DNA of 64,000 nt from Algoriphagus sp. AK58. Lineage in GTDB: Bacteria > Bacteroidota > Bacteroidia > Cytophagales > Cyclobacteriaceae. The notes below the pieces were generated by a model that did not search any database, was not told the DNA's origin, and was given only the letters and a program-made list of their open reading frames with translations. A program made the position numbers and the translations under genes. Positions 18,083 to 26,373 of the stretch are shown here, one piece after another (within the stretch, counting starts at the first letter, position 1; every line of letters starts with the position of its first letter). The DNA lies in the NCBI RefSeq assembly GCF_014324365.1, contig NZ_QEIG01000008.1:372001-436000 (forward strand), given 5' to 3'.

Positions 18083-18182
18083 GCGGAGGGCAAAATCCGT
18101 ACACACAGTTTCCTATTCTAGCCAACTCTAAAAGGAGTATGGCCTTTTCCTTTTGTACTACCTGATCAAAGCAGTTAAAATC

Positions 18183-18605
18183 ATGAAACCTATTCTAAGC
18201 ATTTCGGACTACAAGACTATCCATACTCTACTTCAAAACCTTCCTTCCCATCTCAAAGGAAAAGAGGTAAGCCAACTCCAACATGAAATCAAATCTGCTG
18301 AAATCATCGCAGATGAAAGTATCTCCGAGGACATTATCCAGCTCAATTCCAAATTTGAAGTCAAAGAACTTGGGAGCGGAAAAACCATGAATTTCCAACT
18401 AGTACTCCCCCATCAAGCCAATTTGAATCAAAATAGAATTTCTGTTCTCAGCCCGCTTGGCGTGGCTCTGATCGGCTTTCGCCAAGGGATGACTGTGGAG
18501 TGGGTGCTTCCCGGAGGATTGAAAAAACTCCAGATCAACCGTGTTGAAAAATCCAGTCCAATTAAGGACTCTAGCCCCTCTCCATCCCAAACAATGAGGG
18601 TATGA
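18183..18605 (+). CDS. Rnk/GreA C-terminal-domain protein
   Basis: A 140-aa protein started at the ATG at 18183 (MKPILSISDYKTI). The last half matches the GreA/GreB C-terminal FKBP-like domain as found in Rnk (nucleoside diphosphate kinase regulator): ISVLSPLGVALIGFRQGMTVEW followed by GGLKKLQI, about residues 80-125 (described by position). Rnk-type proteins bind RNA polymerase near the secondary channel. It stands alone; a related stress-gene set is at 45075-46914. Confidence 0.8.
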   Translation: MKPILSISDYKTIHTLLQNLPSHLKGKEVSQLQHEIKSAEIIADESISEDIIQLNSKFEVKELGSGKTMNFQLVLPHQANLNQNRISVLSPLGVALIGFRQGMTVEWVLPGGLKKLQINRVEKSSPIKDSSPSPSQTMRV

Positions 18606-18635
18606 AATGACCCTACGCCATCTCTAGAAGGTTAA

Positions 18636-18888
18636 ATGCATCAAGTTAGACTGATCGCCGAGAGCTACATCTTGCAGCCCTCGGACGAGCTGTCCCTGAA
18701 TCAACATACCCGGAAAGGGATCCCTCTCCAAATGAGTATTGAATCTTAACGGCAAAAAACAGAGGTAGTCAACCCAAAACATTTGAGAAGCAACTTGTTA
18801 AAGAAGTAAATACTCATTTCGATGCAATCGAAAAAAGCTGCACAAGGTCGAGAAAGAACTGGAGAAACCCATCCCGTTTATGGTGTGA
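18636..18888 (+). pseudogene. probable decayed small gene with frame breaks
   Basis: Three coding-like pieces follow each other in different frames: MHQVRLIAESYILQPSDEL up to a stop at 18749; then TFEKQLVKEVNTHFDAIE; then, after a one-base shift in the AAAAAA tract near 18830, KKLHKVEKELEKPIPFMV ending in a stop at 18888. The second and third pieces join into one amphipathic charged helix, which suggests a recent frameshift. I do not recognise the parent family. The rest of the 400-base gap (18606-19005) shows nothing else. Confidence 0.4.
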
Positions 18889-19005
18889 GTCTTTTCCAAA
18901 TAATTAGGAGAAAGCCAACTCAGCACAACTCGAGGCTTTTTCCTGAGGGGTGGTGCTGAAGGAATTGGAGGAGAATGAACCGAACCAATTTTGGACTGGA
19001 GCAGG

Positions 19006-19623
19006 TTATCGTCTTTTCCAAAACTGAATTTTTTCCCAATACTTCAGCTCTCGGATATTGACATCCCAATAGGGATACAACCGGTTTTTAGAAAGGTTAT
19101 TGATCAAAACTGAAGACAGAAAAAGGGTCAAAATCCCTGTCATCACCGGATTGATCACATAGAAATAACCCATCTGCCTCACCTCCTCCGATCCGATATT
19201 TGCAATCAGCGCAATAGCCCCTCCGGGAGGATGGAGCGTTTTGGTGTATTGCATGGCCAAAATGGACATGGAGACCGCCAAGGCGGGAGAAATCCAAATG
19301 TAATCCGTGCTCGAAAAAAGCTTGTAGACACTCACTCCGATAAAAGCGGAGATCAGGCTCCCAAAGATCAGGTTTCTGGGCTGAGCGGCTGGACTATTGG
19401 TCATGCCAAAAAGCAATACCGAACTCGCCCCAAACGCACCGATGAGAAATAGCGCATCAATATTCCCGACGGTATGGAAAATGTTCTGCATCAAACCGAT
19501 GCTACTCAGCCCTAAAAATGACCCCACAAAAGCCCAAAGGTTGTCCACGGGATTATGGGAGGTCTCGCGGTAGGCTATCAGTCGAGCTTTCCTCAGTCCT
19601 CTTTTTATTTTTGGAGTAGGCAT
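19006..19623 (-). CDS. HPP-family membrane protein
   Basis: A 205-aa protein started at the ATG at 19623 (MPTPKIKRGL), with about four or five membrane helices. The HPP signature LHPPGGA is present, with AFGASSVLLFG and SPAAQPRN typical of the family. Plant chloroplast members transport nitrite. Its nearness to denitrification genes makes an anion (nitrite) role plausible but unproven. It trails a DUF302 gene by 94 bases. Confidence 0.85.
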   Translation of the reverse strand: MPTPKIKRGLRKARLIAYRETSHNPVDNLWAFVGSFLGLSSIGLMQNIFHTVGNIDALFLIGAFGASSVLLFGMTNSPAAQPRNLIFGSLISAFIGVSVYKLFSSTDYIWISPALAVSMSILAMQYTKTLHPPGGAIALIANIGSEEVRQMGYFYVINPVMTGILTLFLSSVLINNLSKNRLYPYWDVNIRELKYWEKIQFWKRR

Positions 19624-19717
19624 GGCAAAAGGTTTGGCGGTAAAAGTACATCCTAACCCTGCCAATAACCAATTTAACATCAGTTTCCCACCTGAATCAA
19701 GCGGAACACAAGCTCAT

Positions 19718-20107
19718 TTATAATCTTTCCAGCATACCCATCAACTTGGCCCTAACTTCCCCTGCCAAGGATTCAATGGCAGGATTTTGCACGACGGACA
19801 TTGCGGCTGCAGGATCCATCATAGCGACTTCATATTCATCACCGCCTAAACTTCGGATGGTTACATTGCAGGGCAAAAGTGTGCTCACGTGTGGCTCGGC
19901 AGTTAAGACCTTATCCGCAAAAACCGGATTACAGGCTCCAAGGATCAAAAAGGGTGGATAATCTTTATCCAGCTTTTTCTTCATGGTAGCCTGAATGTCA
20001 ATTTCAGTAAGAACACCAAAACCGACTTCTTTCAGACCTGCTTCTACTTTGGTTCGGAGCGTAGCCAAATCGGCTGATTTTAGGATTTTGGATTGATAAT
20101 AGTTCAT
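19718..20107 (-). CDS. DUF302-family protein
   Basis: A 129-aa cytosolic protein starting at ATG 20107 (MNYYQSKILKSADLATLR). The family features are visible: GFGVLTEIDIQATMKKKL, LGACNPVFADKVL, LLPCNVTIR and the MDPAAAMSVV tail. Function of DUF302 is unknown; it is often near redox or respiratory genes. Two conserved Cys (in GACNP and LPCN) could bind a metal. Confidence 0.88.
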   Translation of the reverse strand: MNYYQSKILKSADLATLRTKVEAGLKEVGFGVLTEIDIQATMKKKLDKDYPPFLILGACNPVFADKVLTAEPHVSTLLPCNVTIRSLGGDEYEVAMMDPAAAMSVVQNPAIESLAGEVRAKLMGMLERL

Positions 20108-20130
20108 GATCTTTTGAATTATGTGCAAGA

Positions 20131-20748
20131 TTATTTTCTTCGGAAAAGCCCCACAGAATAATTCTGCAATGCTCCTGAGGGCGTAATATGATCGTAATTC
20201 AGACCTTGGACGAGTTCAAATTCCTGACTGAAAAACCCCTCCAAATCAGCAACATCGTACTGCAGGACAGGAAGTCCACTACAAGTTTTGGGGCCGGATT
20301 TGGAAAAGGTCATGACCAGCAGATACCCTCCCGAAGGAATGGAACACTCTACTAGTCTCAGGTAGGTTAGCTGCTCGTTGGGCTCGGTGAGAAAATGAAA
20401 AACTGCCCGATCATGCCAGAAATCAAATTTTCTTTCCGGTTCAAAATCAATGACATCCACCACCTCCCAATGGACGCTTGAGGCAGATTTACCCAATCGT
20501 TTTTTGGCTTTTTCCAAAGCCGAGGCAGAAATATCCAATACAGTTACTTGCTCAAAATCATTTTCCAAAAGCCAATCCACCAACAATCCATCCCCTCCTC
20601 CTACATCGATGATTGATGCATTTTTGGGAAGATTTACTTCGGAAATAAACTCGATGGAAACCTGCGGTAAGGGCTGAAACCAGCCCACCTTGGTCGTATC
20701 ATTGGTCTGATAGACCGTTTCCCAGTGACTTTTCCTGACTTTTTCCAT
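20131..20748 (-). CDS. class I SAM-dependent methyltransferase
   Basis: A 205-aa protein with the SAM-binding glycine loop SIIDVGGGDGLLVDWLL, motif II VTVLDISASALEKAKKRL and a DFWHDRAVFHFL post-II motif. The overall pattern resembles thiopurine/tellurite-type small-molecule methyltransferases. It is 23 bases upstream of the DUF302 gene and likely co-transcribed. The substrate is unknown. Confidence 0.85.
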   Translation of the reverse strand: MEKVRKSHWETVYQTNDTTKVGWFQPLPQVSIEFISEVNLPKNASIIDVGGGDGLLVDWLLENDFEQVTVLDISASALEKAKKRLGKSASSVHWEVVDVIDFEPERKFDFWHDRAVFHFLTEPNEQLTYLRLVECSIPSGGYLLVMTFSKSGPKTCSGLPVLQYDVADLEGFFSQEFELVQGLNYDHITPSGALQNYSVGLFRRK

Positions 20749-20906
20749 GATTTATAGAAGAAATTCAAAAGTGGATAATAAAGTCTTTTTAATCAGTGAC
20801 TTGGGTTACAGATCAGCTCAGCAAACCACGAATATTCAATAAATAAAAAAGTCCAATAACCATAAATTTTATCCAAGATTGGAGAAATTAAATCCTTACT
20901 TCAGCA

Positions 20907-21608
20907 TCAATTTCTCCACACTCCTGCTTCGGTTTTTAGGACAGGCTTTCTACTTTCTCCAAGTTCTCCAAGCGTCTGCTTATCTCCCCGGAAATGCTGC
21001 AAATAATAGGTGCCCGGGTAGCCTTTTCCCCTTAGCCAAGTCTCCATAGCCTGAAGATCCGAGGTAGTCAATTGCTCCGAGTGGACCGTGGTTCGTACCT
21101 CAAACCCCACCTTGGATTGGATGAGGATTTCTAAAGATTTTTCGAAAGTGGAAAACAGATCAGACTTGGTTACTTTCCAGTAATTTTCTGGCATGGCTTT
21201 GAAATCCAAGGCCACATAGTCCAGTAGATTTTCCTCAATCAGTTGTCCGATGACCTCGGGCCTACTGCCATTGGTGTCGATTTTCACCTCAAAGCCCATC
21301 TTTTTCACTTCTCTCACAAAGGGAATCGCCTGTGGATGAATCGTACACTCTCCACCGCTAAAGACCACCCCATCCAGCAATTGTCTTCGAGAAATCAGAA
21401 AGGCCTGCACGTGTTCCCAACTCAGTTTTCCCTTGCCCAAGACAATCTCTGGATTGTAGCAATATCCACAACGCATGTTGCAGCCGGCAAACCAAAGGAT
21501 GCAGGCCGTGCGGTCGGGAAAATCCAGCAATGTAAAAGGGGAGATGCTGAAAATAGGTCTCCCCTTTTCCAGTCTACTCGTTAAAGTGGGTGCGTTGCTT
21601 GTGTTCAC
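20907..21608 (-). CDS. nrdG: NrdG, activase of anaerobic ribonucleotide reductase
   Basis: A 233-aa radical SAM protein with the cluster motif CNMRCGYC and SGGECTIHP. It generates the glycyl radical on NrdD under anoxia. I take the GTG at 21608 as start; it overlaps the end of the small nrdD piece by 35 bases, implying coupled translation of the three-gene set. Confidence 0.9.
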   Translation of the reverse strand: MNTSNAPTLTSRLEKGRPIFSISPFTLLDFPDRTACILWFAGCNMRCGYCYNPEIVLGKGKLSWEHVQAFLISRRQLLDGVVFSGGECTIHPQAIPFVREVKKMGFEVKIDTNGSRPEVIGQLIEENLLDYVALDFKAMPENYWKVTKSDLFSTFEKSLEILIQSKVGFEVRTTVHSEQLTTSDLQAMETWLRGKGYPGTYYLQHFRGDKQTLGELGESRKPVLKTEAGVWRN

Positions 21609-21744
21609 CTTTTTTGCCGATGTTGAAACTCTCCACAGGGCGGTGGTAGCCCATCACGCGGGTATAGACCAAGCATTTGGTGCGCTTTTCCTCGTGGACT
21701 TGAAGCAGAGGTTGGGTTTCGATGTGTTCAGTGTTTGTCTGCAT
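21574..21744 (-). CDS. nrdD: separate glycyl-radical domain of NrdD (56 aa)
   Basis: A 56-aa frame from ATG 21744 to TAG 21574. It contains EKRTKCLVYTRVMGYHRPVE and GKKGE, matching the glycyl-radical tail that normally ends NrdD (compare RTCGYL in E. coli); the radical Gly is residue 32. It begins inside the last codons of the large nrdD frame (17-base overlap, different frame) and has its own ATG and an in-frame stop just upstream. It is therefore encoded as a distinct polypeptide. Confidence 0.8.
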   Translation of the reverse strand: MQTNTEHIETQPLLQVHEEKRTKCLVYTRVMGYHRPVESFNIGKKGEHKQRTHFNE

Positions 21745-23848
21745 AGTGGATTGGATTTTGGTTTAAGTCATTCAAAAGGGCTTCGTCGCATTGAGGACAA
21801 TATTCGTGTTCACCGTTGAGGTAGCCGTGAATCGGGCAAATACTAAAAACCGGCGTTACGGTAATGTAAGGCAGCTTGAAGTTGGACAATACTTTTTTGA
21901 CCAAGCGACGGCAGGCTTCGGGCGAGGAGATTTTCTCCCGCATATAAAGGTGCAGCACGGTGCCTCCGGTGTATTTGCATTGGAGTTCGTCCTGCAGCAT
22001 CAAAGCTTCAAAGGGGTCATCGGTAAAATCTACCGGGATTTGGGAGCTATTGGTGTAGTAAATATTATCGCCCATTCCTGCCTGGATGATCTCAGGAAAG
22101 CGCTTTTTGTCCTCCTTGGCAAACCGGTAAGTGGTACCTTCTGCAGGCGTAGCCTCGAGATTGTAGAGATTACCGGTTTCTTCCTGGAATTCCTTCATCC
22201 GATTGCGGATGTATTCCAGGAGTTCAGAAGCTAGATGTTGGCCATAGTTGCCTGTGATATCCTCTTTTCCTATAGAGAAATTAAGAATCATCTCATTCAA
22301 TCCATTCACTCCAATAGTGGAGAAGTGGTTTCGGAAATGCTTCAGATAGCGCTTAGTATAGGGATACAAGCCACGGTCGTACATTTCCTGAATAAAGACC
22401 CGCTTTTTCTCCAGAGTGGACTTGGCGATCTGCATCAGATAATCCAGGCGCTCATAGAGCCCCTCTTTATTGCCCGCATACAAATAACCCAATCTCGCCA
22501 TATTAATGGTTACTACACCGATGCTACCGGTCATCTCCGCACTACCGAAAAGGCCATTTCCCCGCTTGAGCAGCTCCCTCAAATCGAGCTGTAAGCGACA
22601 GCACATGGAACGAACCGCGTTAGGCTTGTAGGCATTTGGATTTTCGACCTTTTGGCCGTTTTCATCATAGGTATATTGGCTTCCGATAAAGTTTTGGAAA
22701 TAGGAGGAGCCGATTTTTGCAGTGTTTTCAAAAAGCAAATCTGTATTGGGACCGTACCAGTCAAAGTCCTCCGTAATATTAACTGTGGGAATTGGAAAGG
22801 TAAACGGCTGTCCATTGGCATCTCCCTCGGTCATGATGGTATAATAGGCCTTGTTGATGAGCTGCATTTCCGGCTGAAAGTGCTTGTAGGTCAAGTCCTC
22901 CAGAGAATTTACTCCTCGTTTTCTGGCCTTTTCCATCAATAAGTCCGAATCAATCCCCATGAAGAGATGTAGGTCGTTTCTGGTCGGCATCTGGTCTTTT
23001 AAGTCATCGGGCACCACCCAATCCAAGGTCACATTGGTAAAAGGAGATTGGCCCCATCGGGCAGGTACATTGAGATTATAGACAAAAGACCGGATGGCTT
23101 TTTCGATTTCCTTGTAGTTGAGTTGATCCTTGAAAACATAAGGAGCCAAATACGTATCGAAAGAACTGAAGGCCTGTGCACCAGCCCACTCGCTCTGAAG
23201 AATCCCGAGAAAATTGGCCATCTGCCCCAAAGCCTCCCGAAAATGAGCCGGAGGACGACTTTCGACCCTGCCGCGAACCCCGTTGAATCCTTCATTGAGT
23301 AAAACTCTCAGACTCCAGCCTGCACAATAGCCGGTGAGACAGTCAAGGTCATGGATATGAATGTCTCCAGTTCGATGGGCGTAGCCCTCCTCTTTGCTGT
23401 ACACTTTATCCAGCCAATAGTTGGCAATGATCTTGCCCGCCACATTGTTGACCAATCCGGCATTAGAGTAGGAAGTGTTAGCGTTGGCATTGATTCGCCA
23501 ATCGGTTTGTTTGATGTATTCCTCAATAGTCTGGGTACTGTCTACATAGGTGGTGTCTTCACTAAGCCCGGCCACATGCTCTCGCTGAAGCTTACGGGTG
23601 TGGCGATAGAGCATAAAGGAGCGCATGACTGCGAAGTGGCCAGCACGATACAATTCCTTTTCGATCAGATCCTGGATTTCTTCCACGGCCCAGGTCGTTT
23701 TGGAATCCAGCAAACCTAAAATCCAATCAAAAACCCGACTATCGTAGGCAACCGAAACACTTTGAAAGCCCTTTTTTAAAGCATCTTCAATTTTGAAAGG
23801 AGCAAAAGGCTCATATTCCCCATCTCTTTTGATTACATATTTTTCCAT
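21728..23848 (-). CDS. nrdD: NrdD, class III anaerobic ribonucleoside-triphosphate reductase, large part
   Basis: A 706-aa protein started at ATG 23848 (MEKYVIKRDGEYEPF). Residues 1-90 form the ATP-cone allosteric domain; the body has the anaerobic RNR barrel (HIHDLDCLTGYCAGWSL, TGSIGVVTINMARLGYL). The C-terminus ends at the zinc site CPIHGYLNGEHEYCPQC and lacks the glycyl-radical loop, which follows in a separate frame. It makes dNTPs without oxygen, fitting an anaerobically respiring lifestyle. An FNR-type box lies 97 bases upstream. Confidence 0.93.
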   Translation of the reverse strand: MEKYVIKRDGEYEPFAPFKIEDALKKGFQSVSVAYDSRVFDWILGLLDSKTTWAVEEIQDLIEKELYRAGHFAVMRSFMLYRHTRKLQREHVAGLSEDTTYVDSTQTIEEYIKQTDWRINANANTSYSNAGLVNNVAGKIIANYWLDKVYSKEEGYAHRTGDIHIHDLDCLTGYCAGWSLRVLLNEGFNGVRGRVESRPPAHFREALGQMANFLGILQSEWAGAQAFSSFDTYLAPYVFKDQLNYKEIEKAIRSFVYNLNVPARWGQSPFTNVTLDWVVPDDLKDQMPTRNDLHLFMGIDSDLLMEKARKRGVNSLEDLTYKHFQPEMQLINKAYYTIMTEGDANGQPFTFPIPTVNITEDFDWYGPNTDLLFENTAKIGSSYFQNFIGSQYTYDENGQKVENPNAYKPNAVRSMCCRLQLDLRELLKRGNGLFGSAEMTGSIGVVTINMARLGYLYAGNKEGLYERLDYLMQIAKSTLEKKRVFIQEMYDRGLYPYTKRYLKHFRNHFSTIGVNGLNEMILNFSIGKEDITGNYGQHLASELLEYIRNRMKEFQEETGNLYNLEATPAEGTTYRFAKEDKKRFPEIIQAGMGDNIYYTNSSQIPVDFTDDPFEALMLQDELQCKYTGGTVLHLYMREKISSPEACRRLVKKVLSNFKLPYITVTPVFSICPIHGYLNGEHEYCPQCDEALLNDLNQNPIHYADKH

Positions 23849-23944
23849 ACAATATCCCATTAAAAGACTTTTTGATCCTCTAATATGGAATAAAAAACGA
23901 GCCAACAAGGAAAATCGACTACTAATAATCCTCAGGTTTTGGAC

Positions 23945-23956
23945 TGATTTAAATCA
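23945..23956. promoter_or_regulatory. FNR/CRP-type box between nrdD and the divergent gene
   Basis: TGATTTAAATCA is a perfect 12-base palindrome matching the core of the FNR consensus TTGAT-N4-ATCAA. It lies in the 214-base divergent region and could serve both nrdD (start 23848) and the 595-aa protein gene (start 24066). Confidence 0.55.
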
Positions 23957-24065
23957 TACTATTTTGTCCGAAATATCAGGTCAAGTTTCTTTTTGCCCCT
24001 AAATTTTGAAGGTAGTTTTGCTACCTCCAATCTATTGACCATTTGCTTCACCTGATTTTCATATG

Positions 24066-25853
24066 ATGTCTACACCTCATTCCTTTCACATTCCTGTCAT
24101 GGGCCTTGGCTACACCGTGGACACCCCGATCAAAGTAGCGCCTTTGGGGATTTCCAGTGTCGTTTCTATTATGGATGATCATCTTTTGGAAGAAATGAGA
24201 AAGATCTATTCCGAAAAATCAGGACTACCCTTTTTTCCCATTTCTGAAAAATCAACAGACTACCGCGCCGAACGCATCAAAGCCTATCTCAATCTGCTTC
24301 AGGATCTGGTAGACAAAAAGCTGAGCGAAATCAAAGACTTCGAATCACTTGAAGATGATTCATTTCTGAGTTATCTGGATCTTTTGCCAAGCAATCACCC
24401 TATCCATTCGCTTATCCAAGAGGCAAAAGATGCTGACTTTTTCCAAAAGCAACTCTATATCGCACAGATCCGCGAAATGATCCAACCCGGTAGCATCGAT
24501 GTCAACATCATGACCAAGGTGGATAAACTCAACTCAGACGCAGATGGCAATGAACTGCCCAGAGAATTTTCGGATGCGCTATCTGCTTTGCGAGGATTTG
24601 CCATGAGCAAAATCGAAGGAGCCGTGATCTTCTCAGCAGGAATGAACCCTGCCCTTTATGCCTATGCAGAGCAGTTTGCTGACTTTTTCCCCAACTCAAT
24701 GGGTGAAATCAAAAAACGAATCATCCTTAAGGTCAGCGACTACCGATCTGCCCTGATTCAGGGAAAATTTCTAGCGAAGAAAGGGCTTTGGGTTTCGGAA
24801 TTCCGAATCGAATCGGGCTTGAACTGTGGGGGACACGCTTTCGCTACGGATGGATTTTTGATCGGCCCGATCTTGGAAGAATTCAAAGCCAACCGTGAGG
24901 AGCTCAAAACCGCACTCTACGATCTGTGCCAAAAAGCCTTACAGGAAAAGGAGAAAGTAAGCTTCTGCGGTATGCCTTCCCTTAAAATCACCTACCAAGG
25001 CGGAATTGGTACCCATGAGGAGGATGAATTTCTCCGAACGTTTTACCAACTCGACGGGACGGGTTGGGGCAGCCCTTTCCTGCTTGTCCCTGAAGCGACT
25101 TCAGTGGATGAGGAAACCTTGCAGCGGATTTTGGCAGCTAAAAAGTCTGACTATTTCCTCAGCCATGCCTCTCCTCTTGGTGTCCCGTTCAACAATCTTC
25201 GAACCTCGAGTGGAGAAGAGCAGCGAAAAAACCGAATAGAAAATAATCGACCAGGAAGCCCCTGCTACAAAAAGTTTCTCTCTTTCAGTACCGAATTCAC
25301 AGAAAAACCCATCTGCACGGCTTCCCGGCAGTACCAAAATCTAAAAACCAAACTTTTCCAAACAGGAGCTATTTCTCAGGCAGATTTGGAGGATACTTTA
25401 GCCAAAGACTGTCTCTGCGAAGGACTGAGCGCGCCTGCCATTTTGGCCAATGGAAGAGAACCCAAACGCAATCTGAATGCGGTCACCATCTGTCCAGGGC
25501 CCAATTTGGCCTACTTCAAAGGCATCTTCAGTCTCAAGGAAATGGTCGATCACATCTACGGGAAAATCCGACTTCAACTTGACTACGAGCGGCCTCATGT
25601 CTTTGTCAAGGAGCTCCAACTCTATATCGATTACCTCAAAAACGAATGGGAAAAACTGGGCCCAGAAGTGAATGTCAAGCAGGCAACTTACTTGGAAAAA
25701 TTCAAAGCAAACCTTCAAAAAGGCACGGAATACTACCAGTCCCTGATCGATCAGTTTCAACTGGACACCGAGGAAGTGATCCAACAAATGAAAGATCAAC
25801 TGCATCAGGCCTTGATGAAATTAGAGGATTTAAAACCTGCGCTTGTAGAATAA
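24066..25853 (+). CDS. conserved protein of unknown function, 595 aa, Cys-containing
   Basis: Started at the second of two adjacent ATGs (24063, 24066). I do not recognise a family. The N-terminus FHIPVMGLGYTVDTPIKVAP then GISSVVSIMDD is weakly like flavin-dependent TIM barrels such as nitronate monooxygenases. Further on are IESGLNCGGHAFATDG, CFCGMPSLKIT-like (VSFCGMPSL), ICTASRQY, KDCLCEGL and AVTICPGPNLAYF, several single Cys that could hold a metal or Fe-S cluster. The last 100 residues are predicted coiled helix. It is soluble, divergent from nrdD across an FNR-type box and 1 base before the QueD-like gene, so it is probably expressed in low oxygen. Confidence 0.6.
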   Translation: MSTPHSFHIPVMGLGYTVDTPIKVAPLGISSVVSIMDDHLLEEMRKIYSEKSGLPFFPISEKSTDYRAERIKAYLNLLQDLVDKKLSEIKDFESLEDDSFLSYLDLLPSNHPIHSLIQEAKDADFFQKQLYIAQIREMIQPGSIDVNIMTKVDKLNSDADGNELPREFSDALSALRGFAMSKIEGAVIFSAGMNPALYAYAEQFADFFPNSMGEIKKRIILKVSDYRSALIQGKFLAKKGLWVSEFRIESGLNCGGHAFATDGFLIGPILEEFKANREELKTALYDLCQKALQEKEKVSFCGMPSLKITYQGGIGTHEEDEFLRTFYQLDGTGWGSPFLLVPEATSVDEETLQRILAAKKSDYFLSHASPLGVPFNNLRTSSGEEQRKNRIENNRPGSPCYKKFLSFSTEFTEKPICTASRQYQNLKTKLFQTGAISQADLEDTLAKDCLCEGLSAPAILANGREPKRNLNAVTICPGPNLAYFKGIFSLKEMVDHIYGKIRLQLDYERPHVFVKELQLYIDYLKNEWEKLGPEVNVKQATYLEKFKANLQKGTEYYQSLIDQFQLDTEEVIQQMKDQLHQALMKLEDLKPALVE

Positions 25854-25854
25854 G

Positions 25855-26265
25855 ATGATATGTATTACCAAAAAAATCGAGTTTGAAGCTGCCCATCGAC
25901 TCAGCAATTACCCTGGGCCATGCAAGGAAATCCATGGCCATACCTACAAACTCGAGGTGACCGTGACGGGACCAATCGACACAGATACCGACATGGTGAT
26001 GGATTTTAAAGACTTGAAAAAAATCCTCCAAAGGGCCGTTTTGGATCATTTTGATCATGCCTTAATTCTGAAGGAAAGCGAAGAAAACCGGGAAATTTTC
26101 TCAGGCTACTCAGGTAAAATCACTTGGATGGAAACCGAACCTACAGCCGAACGAATGATACAGTGGATCTTTCTTCAAATCAGGAAGGAACTCCCTCCTA
26201 CTCTGGACTTGGTCGACCTTACGCTGTATGAAACCACTGGAAGTTTTGCAAGCTGGAAAAAATAA
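25855..26265 (+). CDS. 6-pyruvoyl-tetrahydropterin synthase / QueD-family enzyme
   Basis: A 136-aa protein with zinc ligands His14, His27 and His29 (EAAHRL, EIHGHTY) and catalytic Cys23 (GPCKEIHGH). Further family motifs: DFKDLKKIL, DHFDHALIL and TEPTAERM. QueD makes 6-carboxytetrahydropterin for 7-deazaguanines; relatives make pterins. No other queuosine genes are nearby. One base separates it from the 595-aa protein, so a specialised pterin or deazapurine role with that partner is possible. Confidence 0.88.
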   Translation: MICITKKIEFEAAHRLSNYPGPCKEIHGHTYKLEVTVTGPIDTDTDMVMDFKDLKKILQRAVLDHFDHALILKESEENREIFSGYSGKITWMETEPTAERMIQWIFLQIRKELPPTLDLVDLTLYETTGSFASWKK

Positions 26266-26268
26266 TAC

Positions 26269-26284
26269 AGGATATTTTTGTCTT
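26269..26284. promoter_or_regulatory. candidate Rrf2 operator, distal copy upstream of ric 2
   Basis: AGGATATTTTTGTCTT. On the plus strand it includes TATTTTTG, which fits the Bacteroidota -7 promoter element TAnnTTTG. It closely resembles the minus-strand sequence upstream of the nos-operon Rrf2 gene. Confidence 0.45.
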
Positions 26285-26350
26285 TTAATAAAGAGCTGGT
26301 AAATTTGGATAGCAAAGAGGGACATAGTCCCTTTTCTTTACAACTTAAAG

Positions 26351-26366
26351 AGGATTACTTTATCCT
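26351..26366. promoter_or_regulatory. candidate Rrf2 operator, proximal copy upstream of ric 2
   Basis: AGGATTACTTTATCCT: arms AGGAT and (T)ATCCT around a central spacer, 7 bases before the ATG of the second RIC gene. Binding here would block ribosome or polymerase access directly. Confidence 0.5.
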
Positions 26367-26373
26367 TTTTTAT

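Noticed and set aside
26278-26373. N-terminal extension of the second RIC from TTG 26278
   Set aside because: It overlaps the candidate operator and promoter element; copy 1 begins at the position equal to ATG 26374.
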